From: Chitinolyticbacter meiyuanensis
GTDB lineage: Bacteria; Pseudomonadota; Gammaproteobacteria; Burkholderiales; Chitinibacteraceae
Length of the DNA stretch: 64,000 bases
Direction: 5' to 3'
Assembly: GCF_008033135.1 (NCBI RefSeq)
Contig: NZ_CP041335.1
Coordinates: 4,261,961 to 4,325,960, forward strand
Shown here: in pieces, positions 61,385 to 64,000 of the stretch
Layout of the letters: the number at the start of each line of letters is the position of its first letter
Position numbering within the stretch: position 1 is the stretch's first letter
The notes under the pieces: model-generated
What the model saw: only the letters and a program-made list of their open reading frames with translations
The model's database searches: none
What the model was told of the DNA's origin: nothing
Translations under genes and position numbers: made by a program

Positions 61385-63049
61385 TCAAGCTGGCTTGGCT
61401 TCGGCCTTGTCGATCTGCCGGGTAATCCACCATTGCTGCAGGATGGACAGGCAGTTGTTCACCACCCAGTAGATCACGAGGCCGGCCGGGAAGAAGAAGA
61501 AGAACACGCTGAACGCCAGCGGCATGATCTTCATCATCTTGGCCTGCATCGGATCGGGCGGGGGCGGCGACAGCAGCGTCTGCACGTACATCGACACCGT
61601 CATCAGTACCGGCAGCACGTAGAACGGATCCTTCAGCGACAGGTCGGTGATCCACAGGATCCACGGCGCCTGGCGCAGCTCGACGGCGGCCAGTAGCGCC
61701 CAGTACAGCGCGATGAACACGGGGATCTGCACCAGCATCGGCAGGCAACCACCGAGCGGGTTCACCTTCTCCGTTTTGTACATGTCCATCACGGCCTGCT
61801 GGAACTTCATCTTGTCGTCGCCGTACCGCTCCTTCATCTGCTGCATGCGCGGAGCCAGCTTGCGCATCTTGGCCATGGAACGGTAGCTGGCCGAAGCCAG
61901 CGGGTAGAACGCCAACTTGATCAGCACGGTGAGCAGCACAATCGCCCAGCCCCAGTTGCCGACCACCTTGTGGATCTGGTCCAGCACCCAGAACAGCGGA
62001 CGAGAGAACACGGTGAAATAGCCGTAGTCCTTGACCAGATCAAAATCTGTCGCAACATCGTTGAGAATCCGAGTTTCCTGCGGGCCGACGAACAGCGGCA
62101 CGCTGGTCTCGAACTTGCCGCCGGCAGCAATCTGCGGCAGGCGCACGATCAAACCGGCCGAGTAGAGGCCGTCGGACAGGCGCTTGACTTCGTATTCGCA
62201 CGGCTTGGCACCGCACACAGACGGCTGACCCTTGGGCGAGGCGATCCAGGCACTGGCGAAGTAGTGCTGCACCATCGCCACCCAGCCATCCGGGGCCTGC
62301 TTCACGTAATCGGCCTCTCCCTTGTCAATTTTGTTGAAAGCAAGGGTTTGAAATTTAGCTGCCTGCGTATAAACCGCAGGACCAGTGAAGGTATGCGTGC
62401 CGAAGAAGCCGGGGTTCTCGACATGGCCATCGCGCAGCAGACGATAGTAGGCCGAGGCCGCCAGCGGCTTGCTGCCACCGTTGACGATCTCGTACTTCAC
62501 GTCGACGAGGTAGGAGCCGCGCTTGAAGGTGTAGACCTTGGCGATCTGCACCCCATCGGGGCCAGGCGCGGTCAGGCGCACTGCCAGCGTGTCCTGGCCA
62601 TTGGCCAGTGCGTACTGGCTGGCGTCGGCCTTGAAAGTGGCACGGTGCGTCGGCAGGCCGTCACCCAGCAGGCCGGTCTGGGCCACGTAGGTCTGATCCT
62701 TGCCGTCGTTCAACAGCAGGAACGGTTGCTCCGGCTTGCCCTGGGTGCCGTGCTTGAGCAGCGCGACGCGACGCAGGTCGGCACCGATGGTGTCGATCTC
62801 GACATCCAGCAGGTCGGTCTTCACATGGATGCGCTGGCCCGACTGCAAGCGACCGGAATCGGGCGCGGTCGCCGTGGTGGCGGCAGTGTCCTTGCCGGCC
62901 TGCGGCAGCTCGCTGCCGGCCGGGGCGCTGCTGCTGGCGGTCGCCGGTGCCTTGGCGGCCGGCGGGTACCGGTGGTCCATCCACTTCTGCCAGGCAAACA
63001 GAATGCCGAAGGACAACGCGATAAACAGGATCAGTCTCTTGGTATCCAT
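61385..63049 (-). CDS. yidC: membrane protein insertase YidC
   Basis: The 554-residue protein has an N-terminal anchor (ILFIALSFGILFAWQKWMDH), a large periplasmic beta-domain to about residue 350, and five C-terminal membrane helices with WGWAIVLLTVLIKLAFYPLA, MAKMRKLAPRMQQMKERYGDDKMK, and LGGCLPMLVQIPVFIALYWAL. The Arg in the LIK/K groove is present. It inserts membrane proteins with or without Sec. It is in the conserved rpmH-rnpA-yidD-yidC gene order. Confidence 0.98.
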   Translation of the reverse strand: MDTKRLILFIALSFGILFAWQKWMDHRYPPAAKAPATASSSAPAGSELPQAGKDTAATTATAPDSGRLQSGQRIHVKTDLLDVEIDTIGADLRRVALLKHGTQGKPEQPFLLLNDGKDQTYVAQTGLLGDGLPTHRATFKADASQYALANGQDTLAVRLTAPGPDGVQIAKVYTFKRGSYLVDVKYEIVNGGSKPLAASAYYRLLRDGHVENPGFFGTHTFTGPAVYTQAAKFQTLAFNKIDKGEADYVKQAPDGWVAMVQHYFASAWIASPKGQPSVCGAKPCEYEVKRLSDGLYSAGLIVRLPQIAAGGKFETSVPLFVGPQETRILNDVATDFDLVKDYGYFTVFSRPLFWVLDQIHKVVGNWGWAIVLLTVLIKLAFYPLASASYRSMAKMRKLAPRMQQMKERYGDDKMKFQQAVMDMYKTEKVNPLGGCLPMLVQIPVFIALYWALLAAVELRQAPWILWITDLSLKDPFYVLPVLMTVSMYVQTLLSPPPPDPMQAKMMKIMPLAFSVFFFFFPAGLVIYWVVNNCLSILQQWWITRQIDKAEAKPA

Positions 63050-63063
63050 CGTGGGCTCAAGAA

Positions 63064-63255
63064 TCAGGGAACGGGGTCATAGCCGCTGCCGCCCCAGGGA
63101 TGGCAGCGCGAAAGACGGCGAATTGTAAGCCAGCCACCGCGTAGGGCGCCATATTTCGCCAAGGCCTCAACGGCATAGTGCGAGCAGCTCGGGGTATAGC
63201 GGCAGCGGGGGCCGAGCAAGGGGCTGATCGTGTACTGATAGAGTTTCACCAGCAT
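63064..63255 (-). CDS. yidD: membrane protein insertion efficiency factor YidD
   Basis: The 63-residue protein reads MLVKLYQYTISPLLGPRCRY, CSHYAVEALAKYGALRGGWL and HPWGGSGYDPVP, the YidD signature with both conserved Cys. Family members are usually about 70-85 residues, so the true start may be an upstream TTG or GTG; the ATG at 63255 is the first Met. It lies between rnpA and yidC. Confidence 0.9.
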   Translation of the reverse strand: MLVKLYQYTISPLLGPRCRYTPSCSHYAVEALAKYGALRGGWLTIRRLSRCHPWGGSGYDPVP

Positions 63256-63310
63256 GATGCCGGCACCTGCCGCCAAGCCCCGCGTTCCGACCGGCCGATC
63301 CGGACAACGT

Positions 63311-63688
63311 TCACACATGGGGCGAGGGCGGCACGCGGCCACGCAGGCGGCGAAACAGCTGGATCAGCGCCTCGCGCGCGGCTGCGCCATCGGCGCGGCC
63401 GAACGCACGGCGCGGCCGCACCACCAGATCGATCCCGACGAGCTCGGCGGCGGCAAGGCGGAAACGTTCGCGCACGGTGCGCTTGATGTAGTTGCGCACC
63501 ACCGCCCGTTTGTCGGTCCGGCGGCCGACCACCACGCCGAGTCGCGCCACAGGCAGACCGTTCGGCCGGCCGAGCACCTGGAAGAACTCGTTGCTGACCG
63601 ACAGGCGCAAATTAAAAACGGATGAAAACTCATCCGTTTTGAGTAGGCGCATGGCCCGCGTATAGCGATAGCGGGAAGCGCCTTGCAC
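63311..63688 (-). CDS. rnpA: ribonuclease P protein component RnpA
   Basis: The 125-residue basic protein includes RLLKTDEFSSVFNLRL and VGRRTDKRAVVRNYIKRTVRE, the RnpA RNA-binding motif RxRNxxKR. It aids RNase P in tRNA 5' processing. The start is uncertain: a GTG at 63688 gives the YRYTRAMRLLK form as in Neisseria; an internal ATG (63652) is the alternative. It follows rpmH. Confidence 0.93.
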   Translation of the reverse strand: MQGASRYRYTRAMRLLKTDEFSSVFNLRLSVSNEFFQVLGRPNGLPVARLGVVVGRRTDKRAVVRNYIKRTVRERFRLAAAELVGIDLVVRPRRAFGRADGAAAREALIQLFRRLRGRVPPSPHV

Positions 63689-63702
63689 GGCGCGCTGCAG
63701 GC

Positions 63703-63837
63703 TTAGGCCGACAGGCGAGCGCGACCCTTGGAGCGGCGAGCGGCGATCACGCCACGGCCACCACGGGTCTTCATGCGAGCGCGGAAACCGTGGGTGCGCT
63801 TGCGACGGATAACGGAGGGTTGGAAGGTACGCTTCAT
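63703..63837 (-). CDS. rpmH: 50S ribosomal protein L34
   Basis: The 44-residue protein reads MKRTFQPSVIRRKRTHGFRA and ends with RSKGRARLSA, the complete and typical L34. AGGAATT precedes the ATG. It leads the rpmH-rnpA-yidD-yidC operon that flanks the origin in most bacteria. Confidence 0.99.
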   Translation of the reverse strand: MKRTFQPSVIRRKRTHGFRARMKTRGGRGVIAARRSKGRARLSA

Positions 63838-63871
63838 GATGGAATTCCTGGCCGGACTAAGTAAACCGTTA

Positions 63872-63900
63872 ATTACACTGCCAAATTCCGTCAATGTCAA
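63872..63900 (-). promoter_or_regulatory. rpmH promoter
   Basis: On the minus strand TTGACA (63895-63900) and TGTAAT (63872-63877) are separated by exactly 17 bases. They match six of six and five of six of the sigma-70 consensus. They lie about 35-63 bases before the rpmH start. This is the best promoter match noted in the window. Confidence 0.85.
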
Positions 63901-63931
63901 CCATTGCCGCGAGTCGGTCCTGTGACGCGCC

Positions 63932-63940
63932 TGTGGATAA
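63932..63940 (-). promoter_or_regulatory. DnaA box near oriC
   Basis: TTATCCACA on the minus strand is a perfect consensus DnaA box. Its place between rpmH and the window edge, where dnaA should follow, marks the replication origin region. Only one perfect box is seen here; others should lie outside. Confidence 0.85.
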
Positions 63941-63962
63941 CTGAGACGCAAGCGACTAGAAT
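63934..63962 (+). promoter_or_regulatory. possible dnaA promoter at the window edge
   Basis: TAGAAT (63957-63962) matches five of six bases of the -10 consensus, with TGGATA 17 bases upstream as a poor -35. The -35 overlaps the DnaA box, which would allow DnaA to repress its own gene. dnaA itself is not in the window. Confidence 0.4.
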
Positions 63963-64000
63963 CTGCACCTCACCCCCGCCATCCGCACTCACTCCCGCGT

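Overview
The window looks like a chromosome segment of a chitinolytic beta-proteobacterium, most likely of the Neisseriales (Chromobacteriaceae/Chitinibacteraceae type). The reasons are the SPOR-coaX-birA cluster, beta-proteobacterial forms of HslV, RnpA and Pcm, a secreted multidomain GH18 chitinase, and GC-rich housekeeping genes. This placement is inferred from gene content and was not checked by a database search. The right edge is next to the replication origin: rpmH-rnpA-yidD-yidC run leftward, and a consensus DnaA box with a possible rightward promoter lies in the last 70 bases, so dnaA is expected just outside the window.

Region 1 (1-20601, all minus strand) is one long, AT-richer O-antigen/surface polysaccharide locus. 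Read in its direction of transcription it holds wzz, wbpA, wbpB, wbpD, wbpE, wzx, a CBS-domain sugar nucleotidyltransferase, amidotransferase module 2 (wbpG/hisF/hisH type), an unrecognised GT-B-like protein with a G10 tract, a wzy-like polymerase, a GT4 glycosyltransferase, amidotransferase module 1, fnlA-fnlB-fnlC, and the start of a wbuB-like transferase cut by the left edge. It should make a repeat unit with L-FucNAc and a 2,3-diamino-uronic acid carrying an acetamidino-type group. The two HisF-like proteins have each lost a different catalytic Asp of true HisF, which points to duty in sugar amidination and not in histidine synthesis.

Region 2 (20600-31000) holds pcm, a TPP riboswitch with thiC, a Rof-like Rho inhibitor, adenine deaminase, an EamA exporter, creB-creC, a small secreted chitin-binding protein and an ABC exporter. 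Region 3 (31000-33630) is the chitinase with its regulatory region and a strong terminator. Region 4 (34000-44600) holds SPOR-coaX-birA, an hslV without an adjacent hslU, a duplicated-module STAS protein, a 1176-residue AsmA/DUF748 protein, a small membrane protein, an HDOD protein and a hemolysin III protein. Region 5 (44700-51000) holds wrbA, purC, a TPR/GAF-type protein, an AlkD-like glycosylase and purE-(small membrane protein)-purK. Region 6 (51000-59930) holds a possible small transcription unit, a VOC protein, a Maa-type acetyltransferase, a tautomerase-like protein, a cystine uptake/PatB operon, an EamA exporter with a possible Trp-rich leader peptide, a 5'-nucleotidase lipoprotein and a BenE transporter. 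Region 7 (59930-64000) is mnmE, yidC, yidD, rnpA, rpmH and the edge of oriC.

No rRNA, tRNA, CRISPR array, transposase or insertion sequence was seen. The most interesting material is the pair of divergent HisF/HisH/WbpG modules in one polysaccharide locus together with an orphan PtmE-like nucleotidyltransferase, and the G10 tract inside one of the locus genes.
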